Source of the DNA: Roseovarius sp.
Lineage (GTDB): Bacteria; Pseudomonadota; Alphaproteobacteria; Rhodobacterales; Rhodobacteraceae
DNA length: 64,000 nucleotides
Assembly (NCBI GenBank): GCA_021775255.1
Contig: JAJFIA010000004.1
Span: 62,001 to 126,000, forward strand
Direction: 5' to 3'
The notes under the pieces were generated by a model, which searched no databases, was not told the DNA's origin, and was given only the letters and a program-made list of their open reading frames with translations. The position numbers and the translations under genes are program-made. Shown here in pieces: positions 1 to 8,581 of the stretch. Position 1 is the first letter of the stretch; each line of letters opens with the position of its first letter.

Positions 1-1227
1 GTTGCGCTGATGTCGGTGGGCATTTTTGCCATGACATTCTTTTCCTCCGCCCCCGTCGGCCAAGTGCTGGCCACAACCATCTGGGGCCAAAGCCATTCCT
101 GGGCGCTGGCGGCGTTGCCTTTGTTTATCCTGATGGGCGAGATTCTTCTGCGCAGCCGGTTGTCCGAGGACATGTTCAAAGGCCTCAGCCCCTGGCTGGG
201 CCGTTTGCCCGGCCGGTTGCTGCATGTCAACATTCTGGGCTGTGCGATCTTTGCCGCCGTCTCAGGCTCTTCCGCGGCCACCGCCGCCACCATCGGCAAG
301 ATGTCGGTGCCCGAACTGAATGAGCGCGGATACCCTGAGCGACTGGTGATCGGCACCCTTGCGGGTTCGGCCACGCTTGGCCTGCTGATCCCGCCGTCGA
401 TCATTTTGATCGTCTACGGCGTGGCCACGGATCAATCCATCGCCCGGCTGTTCATCGCCGGGGTTTTGCCGGGGCTGATGCTGGTGGGGATGTTTGGCGG
501 CTATGTCATACTGCGCGCGCTGATGAACCCCGCCCTGATCCCGCATGAGGACGCGCAGTTTACCCTGTTGCAAAAAATCAAAGCCTCGCGGCGTCTGATC
601 CCGATCATCGCCCTGATTGCCGCGGTCATCGGCTCGATCTATACCGGCATCGCCTCGCCCACCGATGCCGCTGCATTGGGCGTGGTCTTTTCGATGATCC
701 TCGCGTGGCTTTCCGGCACGTTCAGCCGCAAAATGCTGATTGAGGCCATCATGGGGGCCACCGTCACCTCGGCGATGATCGCCTTCATCCTAGCGGGGGC
801 GGCATTTCTGACCGTCTCCATGGGCTTCACCGGCCTGCCGCGCAATCTGGCGGCATGGATCGGCTCGCTGGGCCTCACGCCTTTGGCCCTGCTCGCGGCC
901 CTCACGGTGTTTTTCATCCTGCTGGGGTGCTTTCTCGATGGCATATCGGTGGTGGTGCTGACCACCTCGATCATCATGCCGATGATCACAAGTGCGGGCA
1001 TTGATCCCTTGTGGTTCGGCATCTATCTGGTGATCGTGGTCGAGATGTCGCAGATCACCCCGCCGGTGGGCTTCAACCTTTTTGTCATTCAGGGGCTTAC
1101 CGGCATCAACATCCTGTCAATCGCGCGTGCCGCCCTGCCGTTCTTTCTGTTGCTGCTTATAGCCGTGGGCCTGATCATTGCCTGGCCACAGATCGTAACC
1201 TACCTGCCGGGCCTGATGAACCGCTAG
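1..1227 (+). CDS. TRAP transporter large permease (DctM-type), 5' partial
   Basis: The reading frame is open from the window edge, so the first few tens of residues are missing; about 408 residues are visible against roughly 425-430 for the family. The product is the large membrane subunit of a tripartite ATP-independent periplasmic transporter, which moves an organic acid or similar solute using the sodium or proton gradient. Visible hallmarks are long hydrophobic segments throughout, the glycine/serine-rich stretch AAVSGSSAATAATIGKM, the PPSIILIVYG segment and the C-terminal SQITPPVGFNLFVIQG signature. The small permease and binding protein would lie to the left, outside the window, so the substrate cannot be named. 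Confidence 0.93.
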   Translation, partial: VALMSVGIFAMTFFSSAPVGQVLATTIWGQSHSWALAALPLFILMGEILLRSRLSEDMFKGLSPWLGRLPGRLLHVNILGCAIFAAVSGSSAATAATIGKMSVPELNERGYPERLVIGTLAGSATLGLLIPPSIILIVYGVATDQSIARLFIAGVLPGLMLVGMFGGYVILRALMNPALIPHEDAQFTLLQKIKASRRLIPIIALIAAVIGSIYTGIASPTDAAALGVVFSMILAWLSGTFSRKMLIEAIMGATVTSAMIAFILAGAAFLTVSMGFTGLPRNLAAWIGSLGLTPLALLAALTVFFILLGCFLDGISVVVLTTSIIMPMITSAGIDPLWFGIYLVIVVEMSQITPPVGFNLFVIQGLTGINILSIARAALPFFLLLLIAVGLIIAWPQIVTYLPGLMNR

Positions 1228-1270
1228 GCAGACCGCCGCAACATCCCAGATCCTGACGCATCATTCAGAA

Positions 1271-1293
1271 CGTAGGGTGGGTGAAACCCACGC
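1271..1293. repeat. Short REP-like hairpin after the TRAP permease
   Basis: GTGGGT-GAA-ACCCAC (1277-1291) forms a tight six-pair hairpin inside CGTAGGGTGGGTGAAACCCA. Elements of this form are scattered between genes in many proteobacteria. It sits 50 bases after the permease stop and may act as its terminator. It has no T-tract, so this is uncertain. Confidence 0.45.
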
Positions 1294-1490
1294 GCTGCTA
1301 GACTTTGCCGGGACAGAATTTACCGGACTGCTCCAAAAATAGGTCAGTTTCCCTTATGCATTTGCTGCATAGCGGCATTGCCCAAACTGCGTGTTGTGCA
1401 GGCACGCCACAGGTATATCTAAGGCTCAAGAAACGAGACAATTTTAACCACTGACAAAATGCCAGTGCCCAACTGAAAAAGGAGCCGATC

Positions 1491-1706
1491 ATGGCATTCG
1501 CAACCAAAACACTTCCCGCCACATCCGGCTTGGCCGTTGATTTCAGCGCCGCAATCTTTCACGCATTTCAACGCCTGCAAGACCGCCGCGCTTACCGTCA
1601 GACAGTCCGTGAACTGGCTAATCTGTCGCAGCATGAGCTGAATGATCTGGGCATGAACCGCACAACCATCCGGTCCGAAGCCCGCAAAGCCGTTTACGGC
1701 AACTAA
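1491..1706 (+). CDS. DUF1127 small protein
   Basis: A 71-residue protein with the C-terminal DUF1127 motif (RLQDRRAYRQTVRELANLSQ, then HELNDLGMNRTTI at residues 46-58). It is arginine-rich and shows no signal peptide or membrane segment. In Rhodobacter sphaeroides the DUF1127 protein CcaF1 is an RNA-binding factor involved in sRNA maturation and RNA turnover, so an RNA role is plausible but inferred. A clear AAGGAG ribosome site (1479-1484) supports the start. The gene stands alone with its own strong terminator downstream, as expected for an abundant short transcript. Confidence 0.9.
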   Translation: MAFATKTLPATSGLAVDFSAAIFHAFQRLQDRRAYRQTVRELANLSQHELNDLGMNRTTIRSEARKAVYGN

Positions 1707-1790
1707 ACCAAAGAAATGCCGGGGCCGTCAAAGCCCCGACGGACAGCGATCGGCCCACTCCTCCCCCCCTGGGGCCGAACGCTTTTGAGA

Positions 1791-1829
1791 AACGGTGATG
1801 CCCACCTCCCTGGCATCACCGTTTTTTTA
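1791..1829 (+). terminator. Intrinsic terminator of the DUF1127 gene
   Basis: A perfect 12-pair stem (AACGGTGATGCC at 1791-1802 and GGCATCACCGTT at 1812-1823, nine-base loop) is followed by a run of T. The T-run and 3' arm overlap the last codons (Lys-Lys-Arg-stop) of the convergent exporter gene on the minus strand. Confidence 0.9.
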
Positions 1830-2721
1830 TGCGCCGCAGTAATCGCCCGTCGGTGATCACAAGGCCCATGGAAATAAGGGCAAAGCCGATAATGGCCCCC
1901 GGCCCGAGGGCCTCGTTCAGGAAAACCACGCCAATCCCCACGGCAAAGGGCGGGATAAGCAGTGTGACCAGCATCAGGTTGGCCGCCCCGGCGCGGGCAA
2001 GGATGCTGAAATAAAGCAGATAGGCCAGCACCGTGGAAAGCATTGCCAAAGCCAGAAGCACGGCCCAGATACCCGGTGACAGGGATAAATCCGGCACCCC
2101 ATCGGTGCACAATACCACCGGGATCATCAGAATTGTGCTGCCCATCAGCATGCCCAGGGCATTCATCTGCGGCGCAATGCCTTTGAGTGCCACTTTGCCC
2201 CAGACACTTGCCAACGCATAGGATAACGCCGCCGCCAGCACCGCAAGCTGCGCCAGATTGCGCGGATCAAACCCGGCAAACGCCTGCCGCCCCATGATGG
2301 CCGCCACACCGGCAAGGCCAAAGCCTGCCCCGATCAGCCTGCGCATGGTCAGTGGCTCATCTTTCAACAACAGCCCGGCCACAACCGCCCCGAAAACAGC
2401 CGTGGTGCCGTTCAGAATCGACGCCAGACCGCTTTCAATCCGAGTCTGCCCCCAGAAAATCAACGAAAACGGGATCGCATTGTTAAGCCCCCCCATCACC
2501 AGCCACGCGCCCCAGATGCGCCAGGAGCGGGGAAATTCAAGGCCCTGCCAACGCACCAGCAGCAAAAGCGCCAGAACCGACCAGAACACCCGATGCAGGG
2601 TAATTGTCAGCGGCGGCACCTGAGCAAGCGCGATTTTGGCAAGCGGGAATGAGCCGCCCCAAAGGGCCGCGAGCGCAAGCAATAATAGGGTGGATTTCAG
2701 GTCAAGTCTGGGGTTGTTCAT
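1816..2721 (-). CDS. EamA/DMT-family transporter
   Basis: A 301-residue inner-membrane protein of the drug/metabolite transporter superfamily with the usual ten hydrophobic segments in two EamA repeats (about residues 12-142 and 156-290). The N-terminal LALAALWGGSFPLAKIAL is typical of the first helix. Family members export amino acids, metabolites or drugs; the substrate is not evident here. The C-terminal RRIKKR tail is encoded by the opposite strand of the DUF1127 terminator, so the two convergent genes share sequence at their 3' ends. Confidence 0.92.
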   Translation of the reverse strand: MNNPRLDLKSTLLLLALAALWGGSFPLAKIALAQVPPLTITLHRVFWSVLALLLLVRWQGLEFPRSWRIWGAWLVMGGLNNAIPFSLIFWGQTRIESGLASILNGTTAVFGAVVAGLLLKDEPLTMRRLIGAGFGLAGVAAIMGRQAFAGFDPRNLAQLAVLAAALSYALASVWGKVALKGIAPQMNALGMLMGSTILMIPVVLCTDGVPDLSLSPGIWAVLLALAMLSTVLAYLLYFSILARAGAANLMLVTLLIPPFAVGIGVVFLNEALGPGAIIGFALISMGLVITDGRLLRRIKKR

Positions 2722-2806
2722 CAGGCATTCTTTGCCCGGCAGTCGAGCAAAAGCGACCCGTTTCTTGCGTGATTTTCCCGGACACTCACCGCCATAATAG
2801 GCGCAA

Positions 2807-2834
2807 ATAAAAACCGCGCCCCGTAAGGCGCGGC
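2807..2834 (-). terminator. Intrinsic terminator of carD
   Basis: Read on the minus strand, CCGCGCC-TTACGG-GGCGCGG is followed by TTTTTATTT. It lies 26 bases after the carD stop codon. Confidence 0.85.
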
Positions 2835-2859
2835 ATTCCTCATTCCGTAACCTCGGGTG

Positions 2860-3378
2860 TTACGCCGCCGCCCGGGCGCGCGACATCAAAACCTCGTCAA
2901 TCTGCCCAGCGGCCATCACCTCATCACCATCGGCCACAGCCGCCACTTCGCGGGTCAGCCGCTCAAGTGCCGCCTCATAAAGCTGACGTTCGGAATAGCT
3001 TTGCTCGCGCTGATCATCGGTGCGGTGCAGATCGCGCACCACCTCGGAAATGGCAATCAGATCGCCGGAATTGATCTTTTGCTCATATTCCTGCGCCCGG
3101 CGCGACCACATGGCGCGCTTCACCTTGGCCTTGCCCTTCAGCGTGCGCATTGCCCGGTCGATGGTTTCGGGGTTTGACAGGCCGCGCATGCCAATCTCCA
3201 GCGCTTTATTGGTTGGCACCCGCAATGTCATCTTGTCTTTTTCAAACGAGATCACAAACAGCTCCAGCGTCATGCCGGCCACTTCCTGTTCTTCGATCAA
3301 AATCACTTTGCCCACCCCATGGGCGGGGTAAACAACATAATCATTGGGGCGGAAATCCGGCCTTGGTGTCGTGCTCAT
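2860..3378 (-). CDS. carD: CarD-family transcription regulator
   Basis: A 172-residue CarD/CdnL-type protein. The N-terminal RNA-polymerase-interacting domain is recognisable at residues 10-70 (FRPNDYVVYPAHGVGKVILI, then RVPTNKALEIGMR), followed by the helical C-terminal DNA-contacting domain (MWSRRAQEYEQKINSGDLIA, then EVVRDLHR). CarD binds the RNA polymerase beta subunit and stabilises open complexes, notably at rRNA and housekeeping promoters. It is transcribed alone on the minus strand, with an intrinsic terminator after it and a 256-base gap before it. The order helicase, S4, fdxA, carD is familiar in Rhodobacteraceae. Confidence 0.95.
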   Translation of the reverse strand: MSTTPRPDFRPNDYVVYPAHGVGKVILIEEQEVAGMTLELFVISFEKDKMTLRVPTNKALEIGMRGLSNPETIDRAMRTLKGKAKVKRAMWSRRAQEYEQKINSGDLIAISEVVRDLHRTDDQREQSYSERQLYEAALERLTREVAAVADGDEVMAAGQIDEVLMSRARAAA

Positions 3379-3634
3379 GAATATCTTCCTTGGTTTTAGG
3401 GGTGCCCGCTATTCGCTAATCCATCTTCCCGGCCATCAGTGCCCGGAAACATATGTTTCTAGCGCAAAGAAATCCATCCCCGGGCGGCTGCGCGGGAAAA
3501 TGGATATCAGGCTATACTTCACATTTCTATGGCACATATAACATAAAAATCGGCGCTGCGAAACCCCGAACAGAACAGATTCACGCTTCAGCCCTTGAAA
3601 TCAGAGGTTTTCACCAAGACAAAACAGCCGCCGG

Positions 3635-3973
3635 TCAGCCGCCCTCTCCGGGCTTTTCCGAGAAATATTTCTCAAGCTTGCCTTCTTCGCCATCGCGCTC
3701 TTCCGCCTCGGGCAGCGGATCTTTCTTGCTGATGATCACCGGCCACATTTCCGAATATTTGCGGTTGAAATCCACCCATTGCTCGGTGTCCGGCTCGGTA
3801 TCGGGGCGGATCGCATCGGCGGGGCATTCGGGCTCACACACGCCGCAATCAATGCATTCATCGGGATGAATCACCAACATGTTTTCCCCCTCATAGAAGC
3901 AATCCACGGGGCAAACCTCCACACAATCGGTGTATTTGCAGGCGATGCAGGCATCATTAACGATATAGGTCAT
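3635..3973 (-). CDS. fdxA: Seven-iron ferredoxin FdxA
   Basis: A 112-residue ferredoxin with nine cysteines at positions 9, 12, 17, 21, 25, 40, 43, 46 and 50, laid out as CxxC-x4-C-x3-CP followed by CxxCxxCxxxCP. This is the pattern of a 3Fe-4S plus 4Fe-4S ferredoxin of the FdxA type. The extra C-terminal tail ([12 protein letters not shown]) is also typical of the family. It carries low-potential electrons in the cytoplasm; the partner enzyme is not known from context. It is followed at 3379-3634 by a spacer in which no gene or structure was recognised. Confidence 0.95.
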   Translation of the reverse strand: MTYIVNDACIACKYTDCVEVCPVDCFYEGENMLVIHPDECIDCGVCEPECPADAIRPDTEPDTEQWVDFNRKYSEMWPVIISKKDPLPEAEERDGEEGKLEKYFSEKPGEGG

Positions 3974-4021
3974 GGCTGTCTTTCAGTTTCGGCTTAGCCC
4001 CACCTAATCCAGCAGAGGCGA

Positions 4022-4411
4022 TCATTCAAGATCTCCGGAGCGTTTCAGGTCGAGTTTGCGCCGGTCGCGCTTGGTCGGGCGGCCTTTTCCCTCAAACCTT
4101 GGCGCGCGCGGAAAATTATCCTGTTTTTGCGGCTCGGTTTGTGGCTCGGAAAGGTCTTCATAAAGCGCCTGAGCCTCGGGCGCAGGCCCCCGGCGCAGGC
4201 CCAGCGCGACAATCCGCGCCACCCTGACCTGCCTGGCTTGCGGAAAGGTCAGCACATCCCCCGGGCCAACCATGCGCGCGGGCTTGCCTGCATGTGTGCC
4301 ATTCACCCGCACCTTGCCCGCACTGATCAGTTTCGCCGCCATGGCGCGGCTTTTAAAAAACCGCGCCTGCCAGAGCCATTTATCAAGGCGGATTTTTTCA
4401 GGGACGTTCAT
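4022..4411 (-). CDS. S4-domain RNA-binding protein (Hsp15-like)
   Basis: A 129-residue protein with an N-terminal S4 domain (IRLDKWLWQARFFKSRAMAA, then GKVRVNG, about residues 7-60) and a basic C-terminus (KGRPTKRDRRKLDLKR). Family members such as Hsp15 bind ribosomal RNA and help recycle stalled 50S subunits. The ATG at 4411 is preferred over a TTG at 4414 because it overlaps the stop of the upstream PIN gene (TGATG), giving translational coupling. In relatives this gene normally follows the helicase directly; here two extra genes separate them. Confidence 0.88.
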   Translation of the reverse strand: MNVPEKIRLDKWLWQARFFKSRAMAAKLISAGKVRVNGTHAGKPARMVGPGDVLTFPQARQVRVARIVALGLRRGPAPEAQALYEDLSEPQTEPQKQDNFPRAPRFEGKGRPTKRDRRKLDLKRSGDLE

Positions 4412-4887
4412 CAAAATCTGTCTGGTGTCCGGTAGTGAGAGAAATTGATTACTTGCGCCCCAATGTTCGAAAGATAGCCGTAAAGTGGCGCATCATCCGT
4501 TAGGACTGTAACACCATGCCGCCCAAAAATGCCCCTTTGGCTGACTTTTGCAATCGCCGCGTCAGTAAGACCAAAGTCTTGATAGCCTTTGGTCTCCATT
4601 ACTGGAAAACTGACTTCATAAATTTCGTCAAGGTTTTTGCAATAAGCAGCCAGTCGGGTGGTTGCCCCATTTACAATCTCACGTTTCCCTGCATTCAGAA
4701 GATTGGAGGTTTCGCTCAGAATATTTGGTAAGGATACGTGCCTTTGAAAATCCGTAAGCAGGCCAGTCAGCATTTCAAATGATTCAGGATCATATTTCTC
4801 AACACGTTTTTTGCCTAAACGAGATTTATCTAAACTACCAACGATAAGAAGAACCAACAGATTTGTGTCAATCAATACCGTCTTCAT
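4411..4887 (-). CDS. PIN-domain nuclease, possible toxin
   Basis: A 158-residue PIN-fold protein. It starts MKTVLIDTNLLVLL, giving the first metal-binding aspartate (D7) and N9. Other candidate acidic residues are E59 (ILSETSNLL), D109 (GLTDAAIAK) and D131/D132 (VLTDDAPL), so the catalytic set looks intact. PIN proteins are metal-dependent RNases, often the toxin of VapBC-type pairs. Its start overlaps the stop of the upstream 99-residue gene (TAATG) and its stop overlaps the S4 start, so all three genes are tightly coupled. The sequence is visibly richer in A and T than its neighbours, suggesting transfer. No standard antitoxin fold was recognised next to it. Confidence 0.8.
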   Translation of the reverse strand: MKTVLIDTNLLVLLIVGSLDKSRLGKKRVEKYDPESFEMLTGLLTDFQRHVSLPNILSETSNLLNAGKREIVNGATTRLAAYCKNLDEIYEVSFPVMETKGYQDFGLTDAAIAKVSQRGIFGRHGVTVLTDDAPLYGYLSNIGAQVINFSHYRTPDRF

Positions 4888-5186
4888 TACGCATCCATGC
4901 GCATGAAATGTCCATCATTGGCGTTCAAAAAAATCCGCCGGGTTTCGCGGATTGGTTCAGTTGTTTCATTGAACAAAGCCATTTGACCCCCAGTTTTCTT
5001 GTTTCGTCCAATATCAAATCCAATCGTTACCATCCATTGGTGATCGTCCTCCAGATATTCGATTCCCTCTAAGAGAGGGTTTTGAATGGGCCTGCTTCCT
5101 GATTTAACTGAAAAAAAATCATGAAAAACCGCAAAGGCGGATTCGATTGCATCTTTTGCCGTAAACTCTTTTAGTGCTTGTGCCAT
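4887..5186 (-). CDS. Unknown 99-residue protein coupled to the PIN gene
   Basis: I do not recognise a family. The protein is soluble and acidic to neutral, with an N-terminal helix (MAQALKEFTAKDAIESAFAV) and a central part that looks like beta strands (GIEYLEDDHQWMVTIGFDIG). It has no signal peptide. Its stop codon overlaps the PIN start, and both share unusually AT-rich codons. By position it could be the PIN partner (an antitoxin or specificity factor), but it lacks a visible ribbon-helix-helix, AbrB or Phd-like DNA-binding region. The start at 5186 follows a GGAGG-like site (minus strand, CTGGAGGAACGA). Confidence 0.65.
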   Translation of the reverse strand: MAQALKEFTAKDAIESAFAVFHDFFSVKSGSRPIQNPLLEGIEYLEDDHQWMVTIGFDIGRNKKTGGQMALFNETTEPIRETRRIFLNANDGHFMRMDA

Positions 5187-5217
5187 TCGTTCCTCCAGCT
5201 AGCCGGAACGGCCAGAT

Positions 5218-7929
5218 TCACCCATTCTTCCCATCTTTAAACCCCATAAGCGCCGCTGCAAAGGGATTATCGGGATCAATCGGCTTTTCCTTCTTCGGCT
5301 TGGCCGAATAGGTTTTAGCGCCCTTATCCTCGGGTTTCCCCTTGGATTTGCCTTTGGGTTTGCCCTTGTATTTTCCCTGTGGTTTCGAGCTGCGGTCCTG
5401 CGCAGGCTTCTCGCGCCGCCCGGCCCCGGCCCATGTGAAGGTGTAAAACACTTCTTTTTCAGGGGGTTCTCCGGCGGTCTCGTCGCCCTCTTGCATGGGC
5501 GCCTCGGCAGGGGGCGCATCAACGGCAGATGTGGATTCTTCCGGGGCGGCCCGCAGCTTGTCACGCTCGCCGCGCACCGGCTTGTAGCCAAGCCCCTGCA
5601 TCAGATCGGCAAACTGTTCCAGCGTCATGCCGGTGATCGACAGCATATCCGCCTTGGCCTCAAACCCGCCGCGGCTGTCTTCGGAGCGCAGCATATCCGC
5701 CAGCCGTTCCAGCATATCAATCCGTATCGCCCGCGCACCCGCCGCAAAATAGCCCGACATGCTGTGATAGCCCTCGGGCGCGGTAGTAGCCGCCGGTATC
5801 GTCACCAGGCCCGGTGGGGGTGATTCCGGGAAATCATTCAGGCCATTCGCCAGCGCCCAAAGCACCAGCCGCAGCCGCGTCGGCGCGGGCTTAAGCAGCA
5901 AAGGCATGAAAATGGTGAACTGACCAAAGCGGATGCCATGTTTGCGCAAGGTACCGCGCGCCTCCTGATCCAGCGCCTTGACCTCATCAGCCACGGCCCG
6001 GCGCGGCAGAATGCCGAAATTCTCAACCATCTGATAGCCAAAGCCGCGCGCCGTGCCCGTGAGGGTTTCATCGCGCTGGATATTCAGCAAAGGCTCAAAC
6101 AAGGTGGCCAGCTTGCGGTCAATGAAATGCTGCAACCGGCGCTGCACTTTCTGCGCCACCTCATCGCCCGCTTCTTCGTCCACAAACGCCACCGCCTGTG
6201 GATTAAGCGCGTCCGGCCCTGCCACCAGCTTGCCCACGGCCTCCTTGCCCCAGGTCAGCCCGCCTTGTTCGGTGAAATCAATATCCGTGTCCGGCGCGTT
6301 ATAAAACCGGTCGGCTTTGAGATGAAAATGTGGTGCCAAGGCCTTCAGGCTGGCCTGTTCCAATGTCTTGGCTTCCTGCCCGGCAGCGGCCTTGTCACGT
6401 ATAAATCTGAACCCGTCGAGGCGGCCAATGAATTCGCCTTCAACGCTTACTTCACCCAATTCACTTATTTCGGCCACCATGGCCTCCTTCTGTCTCAGTC
6501 GGCGCATAAGCACGGAGGTGCGCCGATCCACAAATCTTTGTGTCAGCGCCCCGTGCAGGGCGTCCGACAGGCGGTCTTCTACAGCGCGTGTTGCCTCGCG
6601 CCAATGAATTTCGTCATCCAGCCAGGCTTTTCTTTGCGCAACATAGGTCCAGGTGCGGATATACGACAGTCGTTTCGATAATGTGTCAATATCGCCGTCC
6701 ACCCGGTCAATGCGTTTCACCTGCCGCGCCAGCCAGTCATCACTGACCCGGCCATGCTCGGACAAATCGCTGAAAATCACCTCCAGAAGGCCGGCGTGTT
6801 CGGCATGGCTGATGCCGCGAAAATCGGGGATGCGGCAGACATCCCACAGCAATCGCACCGCGGTGGGATCCGAGGCCCGCTCACAGATCCCCGCCTGCCC
6901 CGCCAACGCCTTCAGCGCCCTGAGATCATCCGCCTCACGCGCCTTGCTCAGCCGCCCCTCCCCGGGGCGCTGCTCCAATGAGACAATCAGCGCCGCAAGA
7001 TTGCCCATCCGCAGATCGGAATTGCGCCACTGAAGCTTGCTGATCGGGGTAAACCGGTGATCCATGATGGCGCGCGCCACCTCATCGGGCAAAGCGGGCG
7101 CTTCGCCGGTCACGCCAAATGTGCCGTTCGCCATGCCCCGCCCGGCGCGGCCCGCAATCTGTGCCAGCTCATTGGGGGCCAGCGCGCGCATCCGGTGGCC
7201 GTCAAACTTGGTGAGTGACGAAAACGCCACATGGTTGATATCCAGATTAAGCCCCATGCCAATCGCATCGGTGGCCACCAGATATTCCACATCCCCGTTT
7301 TGATAAAGCTCGACCTGCGCATTGCGGGTGCGCGGGGAAAGCGCCCCCATCACCACCGCAGCGCCCCCTTTTTGGCGGCGCAAAAGCTCGGCAATGGCAT
7401 AGACGCCCTCAACCGAGAACCCCACAATCGCACTGCGCGCGGGCATCTTGGCAATCGCCCGTCGTCCCGCATATGACAGCTCGGACATCCGCACGCGGGT
7501 GTGGAATTCCACCCCCGGCACCAGCGCCGCAATCGCCCCGCGCATGGTCTGCGCCCCCAAAAACTGCGTCTCGCGCAGGCCGCGCATATGCAGCAATCGG
7601 TCGGTAAACACATGCCCGCGCTCAGGGTCAGCGCAAAGCTGTATCTCATCCACCGCGACAAAATCCGCGCCCATCCCCATGGGCATCGCCTCAACGGTGC
7701 ACACCCAATATTTCGTGCGTGTCGGCACAATCCGTTCTTCGCCGGTGATCAGCGCCACCACCGATGGCCCGCGCAGCGCAACGATCTTGTCATAAACCTC
7801 GCGCGCCAGCAGCCGCAAAGGCAGGCCGATGATCCCCGTGGGATAGGCCAGCATGCGCTCAATCGCGTAATGTGTCTTGCCGGTATTGGTGGGCCCCAGA
7901 ACCGCAAGCGTTCGTGACTGCTCGGCCAT
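5218..7929 (-). CDS. Suv3-like DExH helicase
   Basis: A 903-residue superfamily 2 helicase related to mitochondrial Suv3 and bacterial MgpS proteins. Walker A is GPTNTGKT (residues 12-19), the Walker B box is DEIQ (94-97), and the second RecA domain shows GMGLNLDINHV and IAGRAGRG (motif VI). Suv3-family enzymes unwind RNA and assist degradation. The C-terminal 60 residues are low-complexity and lysine/glycine-rich (KGKPKGKSKGKPEDKG), probably an unstructured RNA-binding tail. It is the first gene of a minus-strand run that continues into the PIN module and the S4 gene. RNA as the substrate is inferred from family. Confidence 0.9.
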   Translation of the reverse strand: MAEQSRTLAVLGPTNTGKTHYAIERMLAYPTGIIGLPLRLLAREVYDKIVALRGPSVVALITGEERIVPTRTKYWVCTVEAMPMGMGADFVAVDEIQLCADPERGHVFTDRLLHMRGLRETQFLGAQTMRGAIAALVPGVEFHTRVRMSELSYAGRRAIAKMPARSAIVGFSVEGVYAIAELLRRQKGGAAVVMGALSPRTRNAQVELYQNGDVEYLVATDAIGMGLNLDINHVAFSSLTKFDGHRMRALAPNELAQIAGRAGRGMANGTFGVTGEAPALPDEVARAIMDHRFTPISKLQWRNSDLRMGNLAALIVSLEQRPGEGRLSKAREADDLRALKALAGQAGICERASDPTAVRLLWDVCRIPDFRGISHAEHAGLLEVIFSDLSEHGRVSDDWLARQVKRIDRVDGDIDTLSKRLSYIRTWTYVAQRKAWLDDEIHWREATRAVEDRLSDALHGALTQRFVDRRTSVLMRRLRQKEAMVAEISELGEVSVEGEFIGRLDGFRFIRDKAAAGQEAKTLEQASLKALAPHFHLKADRFYNAPDTDIDFTEQGGLTWGKEAVGKLVAGPDALNPQAVAFVDEEAGDEVAQKVQRRLQHFIDRKLATLFEPLLNIQRDETLTGTARGFGYQMVENFGILPRRAVADEVKALDQEARGTLRKHGIRFGQFTIFMPLLLKPAPTRLRLVLWALANGLNDFPESPPPGLVTIPAATTAPEGYHSMSGYFAAGARAIRIDMLERLADMLRSEDSRGGFEAKADMLSITGMTLEQFADLMQGLGYKPVRGERDKLRAAPEESTSAVDAPPAEAPMQEGDETAGEPPEKEVFYTFTWAGAGRREKPAQDRSSKPQGKYKGKPKGKSKGKPEDKGAKTYSAKPKKEKPIDPDNPFAAALMGFKDGKNG

Positions 7930-7944
7930 TCTCAGCCCTTTTTA

Positions 7945-8508
7945 TCAGATATTTTCGCCATCCAGATCGCGCGACACACGGTCAATGAACTCATTTATTC
8001 CTTCAAAACCCGGATAGATCGCCTGCGCTTTCTTGTAGGCCGCAAGCGCCTGTTTCGGCTGGTCCAGCTCTTCCAGTATCACCCCAAGGCCGAAGATTGC
8101 CCGAAAATGCCGCGGCCGCAGGGCCAGTGCGTGCTCAAGATCATTCAGGGCCGGGCCATAAAGCCCTGTCTCGGCATAAGCCAATGAGCGCATATGCCAG
8201 CCTTCAGCAAAATCAGGCGCATGATCAGTCAGAGCCGTAAAGTGGCCAATCGCGGCCTGAATATCCCCGGCTTCCAATGCGTCCTGACCGCGTTTCAGCA
8301 ATAAATCCATCGCGGGCGAGCCGGATTTTGACAATTCCAGGTTGATTTCACGGGCTATGCGCACAGCATCGGCAGCATTGGCCTGTTTCAACTGCTCAAA
8401 TAACGGATCAAGTTTTGCCAGTTCATCCGCCCTTGCAGGTAAGGAAAACATGACCATTGCCATAAGTGCCGTAAGGGCACATTTGAGATTGAGGTTCGAA
8501 ATACTCAT
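7945..8508 (-). CDS. TPR-repeat protein, exported
   Basis: A 187-residue protein with a signal peptide (MSISNLNLKCALTALMAMVM, cleavage near ARADE) and two or three tetratricopeptide repeats. The best is GWHMRSLAYAETGLYGPALN, with the next starting at LALRPRHFRAIFGLG. TPR proteins act as scaffolds, here probably in the periplasm. The open frame extends upstream to 8556, but the internal ATG at 8508 begins a normal signal peptide and is preferred. It lies 16 bases before the helicase and is co-oriented. No specific partner can be named. Confidence 0.82.
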   Translation of the reverse strand: MSISNLNLKCALTALMAMVMFSLPARADELAKLDPLFEQLKQANAADAVRIAREINLELSKSGSPAMDLLLKRGQDALEAGDIQAAIGHFTALTDHAPDFAEGWHMRSLAYAETGLYGPALNDLEHALALRPRHFRAIFGLGVILEELDQPKQALAAYKKAQAIYPGFEGINEFIDRVSRDLDGENI

Positions 8509-8581
8509 AATATGTGTAAATGTAACGTCACGGGCCGGAATGCAAACCCCCGGCATGATAAATTAGTAAGGAATTCTGAAA

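Noticed and set aside
262..573. Open frames antisense to the TRAP permease (and similar long frames opposite most genes)
   Set aside because: They follow from the high GC third-position bias of the real genes; they lack ribosome sites and family features.
4411..4887. Calling the PIN gene a VapC toxin
   Set aside because: The upstream partner does not resemble VapB or another known antitoxin, so only the PIN fold is asserted.
5838..6681. Long open frames opposite the helicase gene, up to 247 residues
   Set aside because: They mirror the codon bias of the helicase, show no domain and have no start signals.
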